64,000 nt of DNA from CAIWHR01 sp963717695 (GCA_963717695.1 CAVQWR010000006.1:124001-188000); one strand, 5' to 3'; counted from the first letter of the stretch, positions 29,443 through 39,145 are shown. Notes: generated from the sequence alone by a model not told the origin. Translations and numbers: made by a program.

Positions 29443-30554
29443 ATGTCGGCTGCTCAGCCACGCCCCGCCACGCACCGGTTCCGGCGTGTCGGAACTTGCC
29501 ATTGCGCGGGCGCAGCGCAACACCGTCCTCATCATCGACGACCTCTTCAGCAGCCGCCTGCTGCTCGCCGAGATCGTCCGGCAGATCGACGGCAAGCTCA
29601 ACCTCGAGCTGTTCGACACGCCGAGCCGCGCGCTGGAGTTCGCGCGGAACAACCGCGTCGACATGGTGCTCACCGACTACAAGCTGCCGGAATTCGACGG
29701 CATCGAGCTCGTGAAGCAGATCCGCGGCCTTTCCCACTGCGTCGACATCCCGATCGTCGTGATCACGGTCGTCGACGACCGCCAGCGTCCGCTATGACGC
29801 GCTCGAGGCAGGCGCCACCGATTTCCTGATCAAGCCGCTCGACGAGCATGAGACGCGCGCGCGCTGCGCCAACCTGCTGGAGCTCCGCCGCCACAAGATC
29901 GTGCTACCGACCAGGCGCGCGTGCTGCAGTACCAGGTCGACAAGTCGGTGGCCGAAATGCACGAGCGCGAGCTGGAGACCCTGGCAAAGCTCGCCAAGGC
30001 CGGCGAGTTCCGCGACAAGACGACCGGCAACCACCTGATGCGCATGGCGAAGTATTCGGCGCTCATCGGCGCGCACCTCGGCCTCGGCGCGGAGACCGTC
30101 CACGTGCTCGAGGTGTCGGCGCCGATGCACGACATCGGCAAGATCGGCATCCCGGACTCGGTGCTGATCAAGGAGGGCCCGCTGACGCGCGCCCGAGATC
30201 GAGATCATGAGGGCGCATCCGCGCATCGGCTACGACATCCTCAAGGGCAGCCCCTCGAAATACCTCAGCATGGGCGCGATCATCGCGCTCGGGCACCACG
30301 AGAAATTCGACGGCACCGGCTATCCGAACGGGCTGCACGGCGAGGACATCCCCATCGTCGCCCGCATCGTTGCGGTGGCCGACGTGTTCGACGCGCTCGT
30401 CAGCGAGCGGCCGTACAAGCACGCCTGGCCGATCCAGGAAGGGATCGACTTCCTCGTACGGCAGCGCGGCAAGCATTTCGACCCGAAATGCGTCGACGCG
30501 TTCCTCGCCGATCCGACCAAGATCGAGGCGATTTTCACCAAGTTCGCTGATTAG
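29443..30554 (+). CDS. rpfG: RpfG-like response regulator with HD-GYP phosphodiesterase domain
   Basis: Two-domain regulator that would degrade cyclic di-GMP when phosphorylated. Receiver: VLIIDDLFSSRLLLAEIV with the phosphoacceptor Asp in VDMVLTDYKLPEFDG, and DFLIKPLDEHETR. HD-GYP domain: FRDKTTGNHLMRMAKYSALI, SAPMHDIGKIGIPD (the HD), then ALGHHEKFDGTGYPNGLHG (HHExxDGxGYP). All metal-ligand residues are present. GGGAGG precedes ATG 29443; GTG 29486 is an alternative start if the early frameshift near 29485 is real. Other frameshifts lie near 29790, 29905 and 30190. Assigned as RpfG because rpfC and rpfF homologues lie within 6 kb. Confidence 0.88.
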
Positions 30555-30632
30555 CGGTGCCGGAGAGGGACACGGCCCAGCACTCGAAATCGATCGGTGG
30601 CAAATGCCAACGACTGCTCTAGTCCCGCACAT

Positions 30633-31578
30633 CTAGGTCCAGCGATCAGCACTGATCCCCCGAAGAAACCCGCCGCCGACCCCCACAAGAAGGACCTTGT
30701 TGGCGCGCCTTTATTTGACCGCCTCGTACGGCCTCGTCAAGTGCCATCGGGATCGACGCGGCCGAAGTGTTTGCGTGGTGGTCGACTGTGACTACGAGGC
30801 GCGCGATGTGGAAGTCCCAACTTCCGCGCCGCGGCCTCGATGATGCGCAGGTTTGCCTGATGCGGGATCATCCAGTCGATCTCTTCGATTGACATGTCTG
30901 GCGGCCGACAACGATTCCTGCGCCGCTTCAACCATGCCGCGTACGGCAAAACGGGAAAACGGCACCCCCATCCATGTGAATGTATGGTCGACCGAGATAT
31001 GGGGCGCAGTTAAAGAACCGCGGGCTGGCCGCCATCCGCGTGCAGCCGCGCCGCAACGATTCCCGGCTGCGGCGAAGCGGACACGACTACCGCGCCCGCG
31101 CCGTCGCCAAATAGGACGCATGTCGAGCGGTCATCCCAGTTCAGAAGGCGCGACATCTTCTCGGCGCCGACGACGAGCACGTGGCGCGCCGCGCCCTTCG
31201 AGATCATCGCGTCCGCAAGCGTACCCCGTAGATAAACCCAGAGCAGGCGGCCGACAGGTCGAAAGCGCCGACGTGACGCGCGCCAAGTTTCGCCTGAAGC
31301 AATGCGGCGGCGGACGGAAAAACCATGTCCGGCGTGATCGTGGCGACCATGATCAGGTCGAGGTCCGCTGGACCAATCCCGCTGCCGCAAGCGCATCGCG
31401 CGAGGCGGCAAGCGCCATGTCGGACGCCTGCTCGTCAGGTGCCGAAACATGCCGACACCGTATACCTGTCATTGAGCGGATCCACTCGTCGCTGGTGTCG
31501 ACTCGTTCCGCGATCTCGCCGTTTGTCAGTATTTGCGCCGGCAGATAGCCTTCCTGTCCCAGTGATCTTGCTATGCAT
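30633..31578 (-). CDS. fabH: FabH-like beta-ketoacyl-ACP synthase III
   Basis: Condensing enzyme of about 314 residues, heavily frameshifted (near 31545, 31350, 31215, 31000, 30950, 30815 and 30700). Start ATG 31578 (MHSKITGTG) has AGGGA upstream. All three catalytic residues can be read: Cys in VGAFDLSAACSGFIYG (near 31236), His in DWMIPHQANLRIIEAA (near 30861), Asn in HHANTSAASIPMALDEAV (near 30785). The C-terminus is VLLVGVGGGFLRGISADR. The usual fabH sits in the plsX-fabD-fabG cluster; this lone copy lies in the DSF locus, downstream of the hydrolase on the same strand, so it may supply or divert an acyl precursor. Whether it is functional depends on whether the frameshifts are errors. 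Confidence 0.8.
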
Positions 31579-31706
31579 GTGTTCCCTGGTTGACCCGCAT
31601 CATCCCCTTCCTGGATACCGCAGCGGCCTGATGCGCGCCGCGCGCAGGATTTCTCAGTCGGCACGGTATCGCCGCGTCGACATACTCCTAGTACAAAAGC
31701 CCTAAT

Positions 31707-32658
31707 TTACTCGTGAAACGTTGCCCATTCGTGGCCGCGCACCGCGGACGGTTTGGTGCCAAGTTCGGCGGCCGCGATTAGCCACTCCGTAACCAGTGGC
31801 CATAACAAGTCACGCGAGGACTTCCTAAAATAGCCGAAATGCCCAATCTTTCCGAGGCCCGGTCGCGCGCACGTCAATCATGCGTTCTTCGAAGCGACAG
31901 CCACTCATTAATGCTTGCAGGCGTGCGGCTCCAGCCGTCGTAGAAAATGGATCATCCGAAAATGTGAGCGAAAGCGCATCAGCGTGCAATGCGCGAAAGC
32001 GAGCCTCCACCTGAGCATGTCGCACGCTGTCGAGTGAACCGTCAGCAAAGCGAAAATTCCGATGGAAGCCCGGCCTTGTTCGCGCAGCCCAATCGTAAGC
32101 GACCCCCGCGGGAAGGTCCGCAGGAAGACCAAACTTACGTGCCGGAAAATAACCCAGAGCTCGCGTCATTGCTGGCATCACTGCGTGCCACATCGACCAC
32201 ATTAGTGGGCGCGCCCAGCGTGCATAATCCCGCCAATAGCCGGTATGACCGCCGATCATGACGATCCTGTCGATCAACGTTGGGTCCTGCACGAACCCGA
32301 TCAGAAAACCTCCGATGCTGTGGCCAATTACAGCGCGAAGCCGACCGGAGTAGTTTTCGCGCAGCCATTCCAGCGCGGCGGGAGCATCGAATTCGCCCCA
32401 ATCCTTTATGGTGGCCTGGTAACCTCGGAGGCGTTTGGGACCCGACCGTCCAATTCCGCGATAGTCGTAGGTCATCGTTACAACGCCTTGGTCTGCGAGA
32501 CCTTGGGCAAATCCACGGTAGTACGCGGCGGGAATTCCAGCTCCGGCATTTATCACCGTTACCAGCCCCAGCTCCCGGCCATGCTCGGGCGAAAAAAGGG
32601 TCCCGGACAGGCTATGCCCATCCCTCGTGGAAATGAGAAAAGGTGTGGCTTTGGCCAT
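31707..32658 (-). CDS. Alpha/beta hydrolase (COG4757 type) in the DSF locus
   Basis: Serine hydrolase of about 316 residues. MAKATPFLISTRDGHSLSG starts it; the oxyanion region is NAGAGIPAAYYRGFAQGLAD, the nucleophile elbow is AVIGHSIGGFLIGF, and VMIGGHTGYWRDYARWARPL follows. A frameshift in CGGAAAGATT near 31848 truncates the frame at 31825. Read through, the family C-terminus KIGHFGYFRKSSRDLLWPLV carries the likely catalytic His and the gene ends at 31707. Its substrate is unknown. Position beside a ketosynthase and opposite rpfC suggests action on an acyl ester, thioester or on the signal itself; that is inference. Confidence 0.85.
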
Positions 32659-33043
32659 TCCGGTCAGCCGATATGCGCCCGGTCAAGAATCACTCGAAGA
32701 ATGCCAGAGATGTTGCTGATGGCAAAGTAAAGATGCTTCACGAATTGACCTTCGTCACTGAGCGTTGTCGTAATACGTCACATGCCGCGATTGGTGGGCA
32801 CAACGCGGAAGAAGGGAAAGCCCCGTTGTTGCCCTAAAAGCGCCACTTCGAGTGCGGGTCAAATCCCGCGATCCCTACCCTTCACGCCCTAGTTGCGCCG
32901 GCGCGAGAGGGGGTGCAAGATAGTAAGTTAGACGTCGTCACTTTTCCCAATAGTGCCGCGACGCGAACCCCCTCATGGCACATGATTTGCTTCCGTTAGG
33001 AACGACAGCCGCGCATACCCTGGGCAGCTTAGCCTCCTTCCCG
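32659..33043. other. Divergent intergenic region between the hydrolase and rpfC
   Basis: About 385 bases, AT-richer than the core genome, presumably with promoters for both directions. At 32852-32880 TGCGGGTCAAATCCCGCGATCCCTACC looks like the 3 prime end of a tRNA (T stem GCGGG/CCCGC, acceptor strand) but lacks one base of the T loop, and I find no matching 5 prime half nearby. An in-frame ATG at 32975 could extend rpfC by 23 residues. Confidence 0.45.
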
Positions 33044-35582
33044 ATGAAAGCCATCACTTTCCTCAAGTCACGTTTCGCCGCGCAGGCGGAAAGCGAGCCC
33101 GAACAGGCAGTTTTCCGGCTGGTCATCGTCGGGGCGATACTTGCTTATTTCACTCTGGTCGTCGGCCCAAGGGATGGCTGGAGTGAACAGGAGACCCAGG
33201 TCGCTTTCGGACTTGCTGGTTTCTTTGCGATCGCGGTAGGCATATTTCTGTGTATTTGCATCTGGCCGGCAAAGAGCGTCATTCGGCGTGTTGCCGGGAT
33301 GCTCTCTGATACAGGCGGCGCGACATTTTACGTCTGGCTTGCCGCCGATCACGGCGTCGCGATGATTGGCGTCTATCTCTTCGTGACGTTCGGAAACGGC
33401 TTCCGTTATGGCCGCAGCTACCTGTACGCGTGCCAGGCACTTTCCCTCGCGGGATTCATTGCCGCGCTCGAATTTGTCCCCTATTGGCAGCAACATGGAA
33501 CCGAAGGGTTCGGACTGTTGATTGCGCTTGTCGCCCTGCCGCTCTACGTCGCAATGCTGTTGAAACGCATCGAAGAGGCGCGCGATCGGGCACGCGAAGC
33601 TAGTGCACGAGCAGAGCTTGCAAATAACGCCAAGACCACCTTCCTTGCGAACATGAGTCACGAGATTCGCACGCCGCTAAACGGAATCGTCGGCGTTGTG
33701 GACCTTTTCCAGGCAACGGTGCTATCCGCCCAGCAAACCGAACTGGTAAAGCTGATGCGCCATTCCGTATCCGTTCTCCGTTCGCTAGTGGACGACGTCT
33801 TGGATATCAGCAAGATCGAATCGGGTCGGATATCGATCGAAGTGGCAGCATTTGATCTCCATGCGATGCTGAACGGCCTCGTACGCCTGCTCCGCCCCCA
33901 TGCTCGGGCAAAAGGTCTCGAACTGCGTGCCGTCGTCGACCCGATGCTCGACTATCGCCTGCTCGGCGACGCACATCACCTGCGCCAAGTTCTGTTGAAC
34001 TTGATCGGCAACGCAATCAAGTTCACAGAGCGTGGCGGCGTCACTCTAGAAGTCGCGCTGCTCAAGGAAACGACCGACGGTGTCACCGCGCGATTTGAGG
34101 TGCGGGACACGGAATTGGTATTTCCGAAGCCGCGCTATCGCGCATCTTCGAACGATTTGTTCAGGCTGATGATTCAACGACGCGTCGATATGGAGGATCG
34201 GGCCTCGGTACGACAATTGCTAAACAACTTGTAGACTGATGGGCGGAACAATCGACGTAAGAAGTTCGCTTGGCGAAGGAAGTGCTTTTTGGGTAGATCT
34301 TCCACTACTCAAGGAAATCCGCTCCGTCGAGGTCCCGGCCGAGGTGCTCGCCGCTCAGGACGAGGTTACGCTACTTGTCGGCGACGATGCGGCGGTTGCA
34401 GGTGTGCGGCCGCTAGTCGAGGCAGTTGGTGGCCGCTGCGAAACGCTTGCGACTGCTTCTGCCGTCGGCCCCCGCATCGATGCGGTGTTTGAGTCCGGTG
34501 GAAGTGTGCGAGCAATCGTCGTGGCGGCAAACGTAGATGCTGCATGCATTGCGTTCACAGCTGCAGCGCAGCGATTCGGCGAACGACCTGTAGCGCTAAT
34601 CCACATCGCCCAGGAGCCACTTTCGGTCGTCGATACGGCGCGCGTACGGAGCATACGTGACGCTTGTACGCTTGGGCCGACAGTCACACCACGGGCGTTC
34701 ACTAATGCGGTCCATGCGGCGACTGCAACTAGCCGCGATACCGCCGAGATCATAGATCTGGCTGAGGTGCTTAAGCAGCAGCGGACGCCCCTTCGGGTCC
34801 TTGTTGCCGAGGACAACCCAACAAATCGGGCAATCATTTCCAAATTGTTGGAGCATGCCGGACACGAGGTGATCTTGGCTGCCGATGGCGAGGAAGCCCT
34901 CGACCTTTACGAACAGCAAAAGCCTGACATTGCGGTGCTCGACTTCAACATGCCGCAGCGTACCGGGCTCGAGGTCATCAAGGCTATTCGCGTGATGGAA
35001 TCTGGCGGCGAGCGGTTGCCCGCAGTGATTCTCTCGGCGTCGGTGACGAACGAAGCGCGTGACCGTTCTAGGTCGGCTGGCGCGGACGAATTCATGGGCA
35101 AGCCGTTCGAGGCAGCGGTGTTGCTTCAAACGCTCGATCGCCTCGCGCGGCGTAGAGCTAGAACAGGGAACTCGGCGGCACCCCGCGCACAGCACACGGC
35201 GGCGGTTGTAACGCTCGAGACTCCGCTCCTCGACGCCCGGCGAATGGCGGAGGTCGAGAACATCGCCCGTGACCCGGGTTTCCTTGCGGAGCTGCTGCGC
35301 GGGTTCAAGCAGGACGTCGAGTCGATTTTTGATCGCCTAGATGCGCCGGTCGATGAAGGTCGATGGGAAACTGTGCACGACCTGATGCACACCATTAAAG
35401 GTGCATCGGTCGGAATTGGCGCACAACAACTTGCTGCGCGTAGCGACGAATTCGACGCCTGCGTCTCTGCTGGCCAGACAGGCCTGCTGGCCGAGCGGAA
35501 AGCGGAGTTGCGTCGATGTTTCGACGCCACGCTTGTGCAGCTAGATTCCTATACCGTTAAGAAATTCCGCGTGTCGCTTTAG
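33044..35582 (+). CDS. rpfC: RpfC-like hybrid sensor histidine kinase (DSF receptor)
   Basis: Membrane sensor of about 846 residues. I start at ATG 33044 because this places the juxtamembrane AQAESEPEQ at the same distance from Met as ADSEHAQ in Xanthomonas RpfC. Five membrane segments follow (residues about 25-175, including FVTFGNGFRYGRSYLYA). Then HisKA with His206 in NMSHEIRTPLNG, HATPase (LLNLIGNAIKFTERGG; G boxes restored after a missing base near 34108), receiver with Asp in IAVLDFNMPQRTG (34941), and an HPt domain with His in LMHTIKGASVGIG (35388). A second indel near 34232 adds a false stop. Domain order matches RpfC. It faces rpfF convergently. Confidence 0.92.
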
Positions 35583-35595
35583 TCCCACTGCTACC

Positions 35596-35620
35596 ACGCC
35601 TGACCCCGCTGATCAGGCGT
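35596..35620. terminator. Hairpin between convergent rpfC and rpfF
   Basis: ACGCCTGA/TCAGGCGT, eight pairs with a nine-base loop, in the 30-base gap and overlapping the rpfF stop codon. It lacks a U-tract but is placed to end transcription from both sides. Confidence 0.55.
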
Positions 35621-36545
35621 TGCCGGCCACCGCAATCGGCTCAAACAGTTCGTCGACCTTTTCTTCGTCGGAAGTACGTGCAAGCAGTCGGTCCTGCGCC
35701 TTGACAAGGCGCGCCATCATTCGCAGGTCGCGCGTTTCAAGGCGCAAAACCGCATCAACCCACACGGCGACAATTGAACGCATTTCGGCGTGGGGAACTT
35801 GTTGGTACTCTCGTTTGGCACGAAGCATCGCGCGATAGCTGTTTTGCCGACGTTGACGGCTGCGCACGATGCCCCGAACTGCGTCAACGCCCATGCCATC
35901 ATCGACCAACATATCGACGACGCCGGCCTTGTGCATATATTCGGCCGAGTAGACCTCGCCACTCATGATAATTTCTTCAGCTTTACGCAAACCGATCCGA
36001 CGTGCGAGCAGTGACAGTGCCCCCATTCCAGGAAACATATTGAAAAGGACTTCCGGCAGAGAAAATGTTGCTGATCGTTCGGCGACAATCGTGTCGCTCG
36101 CGAGAGCGCACTCGAACCCACCGCCGAACGCCTTGCCCTGAACCAACGAAATGGTTGCAATTTCCGCATTATAGCTACAGATGCGCCGATACATGTTGTC
36201 GACGCAAAGATTGCCATAGCGCTCGAGTTCCCGCTGGTCCTTGCGCATGATCGATTGAATGAATAGCGAGAGGTCGCCACCGAGATTGAACACTCCATCG
36301 ACTCGGCTTCCGAACACCGCGTAATCAACACGGTGCGGCTGGCCGCGATAAGCGATCCACCCGCTGTGCTCCTCAAGCTTCCCTTCAAACTTGACGACTT
36401 CCTCAAGCAATTCCCTGTTGAAGCACGGGCGCGGGCTCGGCTTCATCCACGAAAATAGCGTTCGCAGCTCGGGGTCGTATTCGAGTTCGAACTGCTTCAG
36501 CCGATCGAAGGACGCCAATGCGGGGAATTCGACGATTGCGTTCAT
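35613..36545 (-). CDS. rpfF: DSF synthase RpfF (crotonase family)
   Basis: Makes cis-2-unsaturated fatty acid signals from 3-hydroxyacyl-ACP. 310 residues, intact. Start ATG 36545 (MNAIVEFPAL) has TTTTGGAG upstream. VDGVFNLGGDLSLFIQSI gives the oxyanion hole. ISLVQGKAFGGGFECALASD supplies Glu145, and FSLPEVLFNMFPGMGALSLL supplies Glu165, equivalent in identity and 20-residue spacing to the two catalytic Glu of Xanthomonas RpfF. These two Glu and the GMGA segment separate RpfF from ordinary enoyl-CoA hydratases. No rpfB-type acyl-CoA ligase lies beside it. A promoter candidate is TTGTCA-N17-TGTACA upstream. Confidence 0.93.
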   Translation of the reverse strand: MNAIVEFPALASFDRLKQFELEYDPELRTLFSWMKPSPRPCFNRELLEEVVKFEGKLEEHSGWIAYRGQPHRVDYAVFGSRVDGVFNLGGDLSLFIQSIMRKDQRELERYGNLCVDNMYRRICSYNAEIATISLVQGKAFGGGFECALASDTIVAERSATFSLPEVLFNMFPGMGALSLLARRIGLRKAEEIIMSGEVYSAEYMHKAGVVDMLVDDGMGVDAVRGIVRSRQRRQNSYRAMLRAKREYQQVPHAEMRSIVAVWVDAVLRLETRDLRMMARLVKAQDRLLARTSDEEKVDELFEPIAVAGNA

Positions 36546-36935
36546 GGCCTGTGTCTCCAAAAGTTTTTTGCGCGCAAAGCATTAACATCGCGATCCGCAG
36601 GCAACGAAAGCACCTTTGCGGACCGATGAAAAGGCAGGCGGTTATGACCGCGCATTCTTTGGATCAAAAGCGCCAAGCGGCCCTGCCTGAATGTACTGTA
36701 CACGAAATTCTGGTAATTTTGACAAGGGTAGCCCCTTGATCAAGCGCAACTTCTTTACGATTTGAGGGAATTGCCGCAACCTTCGAAAATCAGGCGGTCA
36801 CCGGCGCTGGCGGCTCGGTCAGCCCCATTCCCCGCGACGACATCTGGGGTCGATGGAACTTGATCATACAATAGGGTGTGGTTTTTTTGTGGGCTACATA
36901 TGAACCCTAAGTTATAGAGCGGCCGACTTGCGTCA
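36546..36935. other. Upstream region of rpfF
   Basis: About 390 bases without a gene. Minus-strand TTGTCA (36725-36720) and TGTACA with 17 bases between could be the rpfF promoter. The -10 overlaps the palindromic TGTACTGTACA at 36692-36702, a possible operator. No coding frame here shows conserved features. Confidence 0.4.
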
Positions 36936-36963
36936 CAAAAAGGGGCGCTCTGCCAAAGCGCCA
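36936..36963 (-). terminator. Terminator of the aat-bpt operon
   Basis: Minus strand GGCGCT-TTGGCAG-AGCGCC followed by CCTTTTT, 16 bases after the bpt stop. It separates bpt from rpfF, which lies further along on the same strand. Confidence 0.8.
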
Positions 36964-36978
36964 GACTTGGAATTTCCT

Positions 36979-37701
36979 TCACTTCAGGAGCGCCCACTCT
37001 CCGCCAATCAGTCCTTCCATCGGCCGAAACGTTGCCTTGTACGCCATCTTTCGGCTCTCGGCGATCCAGTACCCGAGATAGAGGTGCGGGAGCCCCTGCT
37101 CCCGGCAGCGACCAATTTGCCAGAGAATCGCGTAGCTCCCATAGCTCGCGCCTGCGACGCCCGGTTCGAAGAACGTGTAGACCGACGAGAGGCCGTCCGC
37201 GAGACGATCGACGAGGCTGACGATCCGCAGGACACCGTTGTCCCGGAACTCGATGAGATCGGTGGCCACGTTGCTGTGCAGCAGGAAATGCTGATATTGC
37301 TCGCGGCTGTCCTGGTCCATTCCGCCGCCGGGGTGGCGGTCGCGCTGATAGCGCAGGTACAGCGCGTAGTGCTCGGGATCGAAGACGAGCTCGCGCCGGG
37401 TCGCGACCAATCCGGCATGATTGCGCAAACATCGCTTCTGGGCGCGGTTTGGCTGGAAATTCGCGACGTCGACCCGCACCGGCACGCAGGCGCGGCAGTG
37501 GTCGCAGTACGGCCGGTATGTGAACGCGCCGCTTCGCCGGAACCCCATTCGGACGAGTTCGCTGTACGCGCGGGTGTCGATAAGGTGGCTCGGCGTCGCT
37601 ACCTGCGAGCGCGCCGCGCGCCCGGGCAGATAGCTGCACGGGTACGGTGCCGTCGCATAGAACTGCAGCGACGCGAGGGGGAGGTCGTTGAGCTTCGTCA
37701 C
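36979..37701 (-). CDS. bpt: Aspartate/glutamate leucyltransferase (Bpt, N-end rule)
   Basis: Transfers Leu from Leu-tRNA to N-terminal Asp or Glu, marking proteins for ClpS/ClpAP. 240 residues, intact. It has YATAPYPCSYLPGRAARSQV near the N-terminus with the conserved Cys, RPYCDHCRACVPVRVDVANF, and the GNAT-like C-terminal part YGSYAILWQIGRCREQGLPH then LYLGYWIAESRKMAYKATFR. It starts at GTG 37701, whose bases overlap the aat stop (GTGA), so the two N-end-rule transferases are coupled. Confidence 0.95.
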   Translation of the reverse strand: MTKLNDLPLASLQFYATAPYPCSYLPGRAARSQVATPSHLIDTRAYSELVRMGFRRSGAFTYRPYCDHCRACVPVRVDVANFQPNRAQKRCLRNHAGLVATRRELVFDPEHYALYLRYQRDRHPGGGMDQDSREQYQHFLLHSNVATDLIEFRDNGVLRIVSLVDRLADGLSSVYTFFEPGVAGASYGSYAILWQIGRCREQGLPHLYLGYWIAESRKMAYKATFRPMEGLIGGEWALLK

Positions 37702-38405
37702 CTGAGCACGTCTTCCACCGGGAGCGCGCGCCAGGGATCTTCCGGCGCAGCGCAGTTTACCAACGCGTCAACCCGGCGCGCAAACTCGTGCCTGGGGATC
37801 GGCCGCGCACCGAACGAACCGAGGTGCCCCGTTTCCTGCTGGCAGTCGATCAGCGGCATCTCGCGCGAGCGTGCTATTGCGACAAGATGCGCGAGGGCGA
37901 CCTTCGAAGCGTCCGTCTCGCGCGCAAACATCGACTCGCCGTAGAACATCCGCCCGATCGAGACGCCGTAGAGGCCGCCGACCAGGCGCCCGTCGCGCCA
38001 CGCCTCGACCGAATGCGCGAGCCCGCGCGCGTGCAGCGCCGAATAGGCGTCGGCGATGGCGGGCGTGATCCACGTCCCATCCTGCCCGCGGCGCGGCATG
38101 GCCGCGCAGGCCGAGAGCGTCGCGCGGAATGCGCTGTCGACCCGAACCTCGAACGTTTCCCGGGCGAGCACCTTGCGCAGCGAACGGGCAATGCGAAATT
38201 CGTCGACAAAGAGGACGAATCGGGGGTCGGGCGACCACCAGAGCACCGGCTGGCCCTCGCTGTACCAAGGGAAGATGCCATGCCGGTACGCCTCCTCGAG
38301 CCGGTCGGGGCCGAGTGCCTCGCTCGCAGCCAGAAGGCCATTCGGCTCATCAAGGGCGGAATCGAGCGGCGGAAACGGCGCCGCCTGCCGCAGCCAGGGA
38401 ATCAT
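37698..38405 (-). CDS. aat: Leucyl/phenylalanyl-tRNA-protein transferase
   Basis: Adds Leu or Phe to N-terminal Arg or Lys. About 235 residues. I start at ATG 38405 (MIPWLRQAAPFPPLDSAL), which matches the family N-terminus, although the frame is open to 38522. AYRHGIFPWYSEGQPVLWWS and GLAHSVEAWRDGRLVGGLYG are family signatures, and LIDCQQETGHLGSFGARPIP is near the C-terminus. It lies upstream of bpt and is divergent from tag. Confidence 0.95.
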   Translation of the reverse strand: MIPWLRQAAPFPPLDSALDEPNGLLAASEALGPDRLEEAYRHGIFPWYSEGQPVLWWSPDPRFVLFVDEFRIARSLRKVLARETFEVRVDSAFRATLSACAAMPRRGQDGTWITPAIADAYSALHARGLAHSVEAWRDGRLVGGLYGVSIGRMFYGESMFARETDASKVALAHLVAIARSREMPLIDCQQETGHLGSFGARPIPRHEFARRVDALVNCAAPEDPWRALPVEDVLR

Positions 38406-38509
38406 GGGCAGGATTCTGCCATGTGGCATCGCCCGCAACGCCGCGCGCCGCGCCGCCGATTGCAGCGCATCGCGCGAGCCTCGATAATCGGTCAGCCGCT
38501 CATCATCGA

Positions 38510-39100
38510 ATGCACATGCCAAAGACCGAATTGCGCTGCCCGTGGGCCGAAGGCAGCCCGCGCTACGCCGACTATCACGATCACGAATGGGGCGTGCCCG
38601 TTCACGACGATCGCGTCTTCTTCGAGTTCCTTCTGCTCGAGGGCGCGCAGGCCGGCCTTTCGTGGTCGACGATCCTCAACAAACGCGACGGCTACCGAGC
38701 CGCGTTCGCGGCATTCGATCCCGCAAGAGTTGCGCGTTTCGATGCCCGCCGCGTCGAGCGCCTGCTTGCAAACGAGGGCATCGTGCGCAACCGGCTGAAG
38801 GTTGCGAGTGCCGTCGCCAACGCGCGAGCGTTCCTCGCGACGCAGGAGGAGTTCGGGAGCTTCGACCGCTATGTCTGGTCCTTCGTCGACGGCAAGCCCA
38901 GGCAGAACAAGTGGCGCACGCTAGGGCAGGTACCCGCGACGACGGCGCAATCGGACGCGCTCTCGAAGGATCTCGCGCGGCGCGGCTACCGCTTCGTCGG
39001 CTCCACGATCATCTATGCATTCATGCAGGCCACCGGCCTCGTCAACGACCACCTCGTGACCTGCCCGCGCTGGCGCGAAGTCCAGGATCGGGGCTCCTGA
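38510..39100 (+). CDS. tag: DNA-3-methyladenine glycosylase I
   Basis: Base-excision repair enzyme removing 3-methyladenine. About 196 residues. RCPWAEGSPRYADYHDHEWG has the Cys and His of the zinc site and the substrate pocket; FLLLEGAQAGLSWSTILNKR is the helix-hairpin-helix family block; RGYRFVGSTIIYAFMQATGL with VNDHLVTCPRW closes the protein. Starts at 38510 or 38516 (MHMP) are both possible. The adjacent 104-base gap with aat must hold both promoters. Confidence 0.95.
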   Translation: MHMPKTELRCPWAEGSPRYADYHDHEWGVPVHDDRVFFEFLLLEGAQAGLSWSTILNKRDGYRAAFAAFDPARVARFDARRVERLLANEGIVRNRLKVASAVANARAFLATQEEFGSFDRYVWSFVDGKPRQNKWRTLGQVPATTAQSDALSKDLARRGYRFVGSTIIYAFMQATGLVNDHLVTCPRWREVQDRGS

Positions 39101-39145
39101 CCGTTCACGGCCCTTCCACGCGTTCCGGTAAAATCGCCTCGCTGC

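Noticed and set aside
30633..31578. fabH as a decayed pseudogene
   Set aside because: All catalytic residues survive and essential genes elsewhere in the window carry similar indels, so sequence error is the simpler cause.
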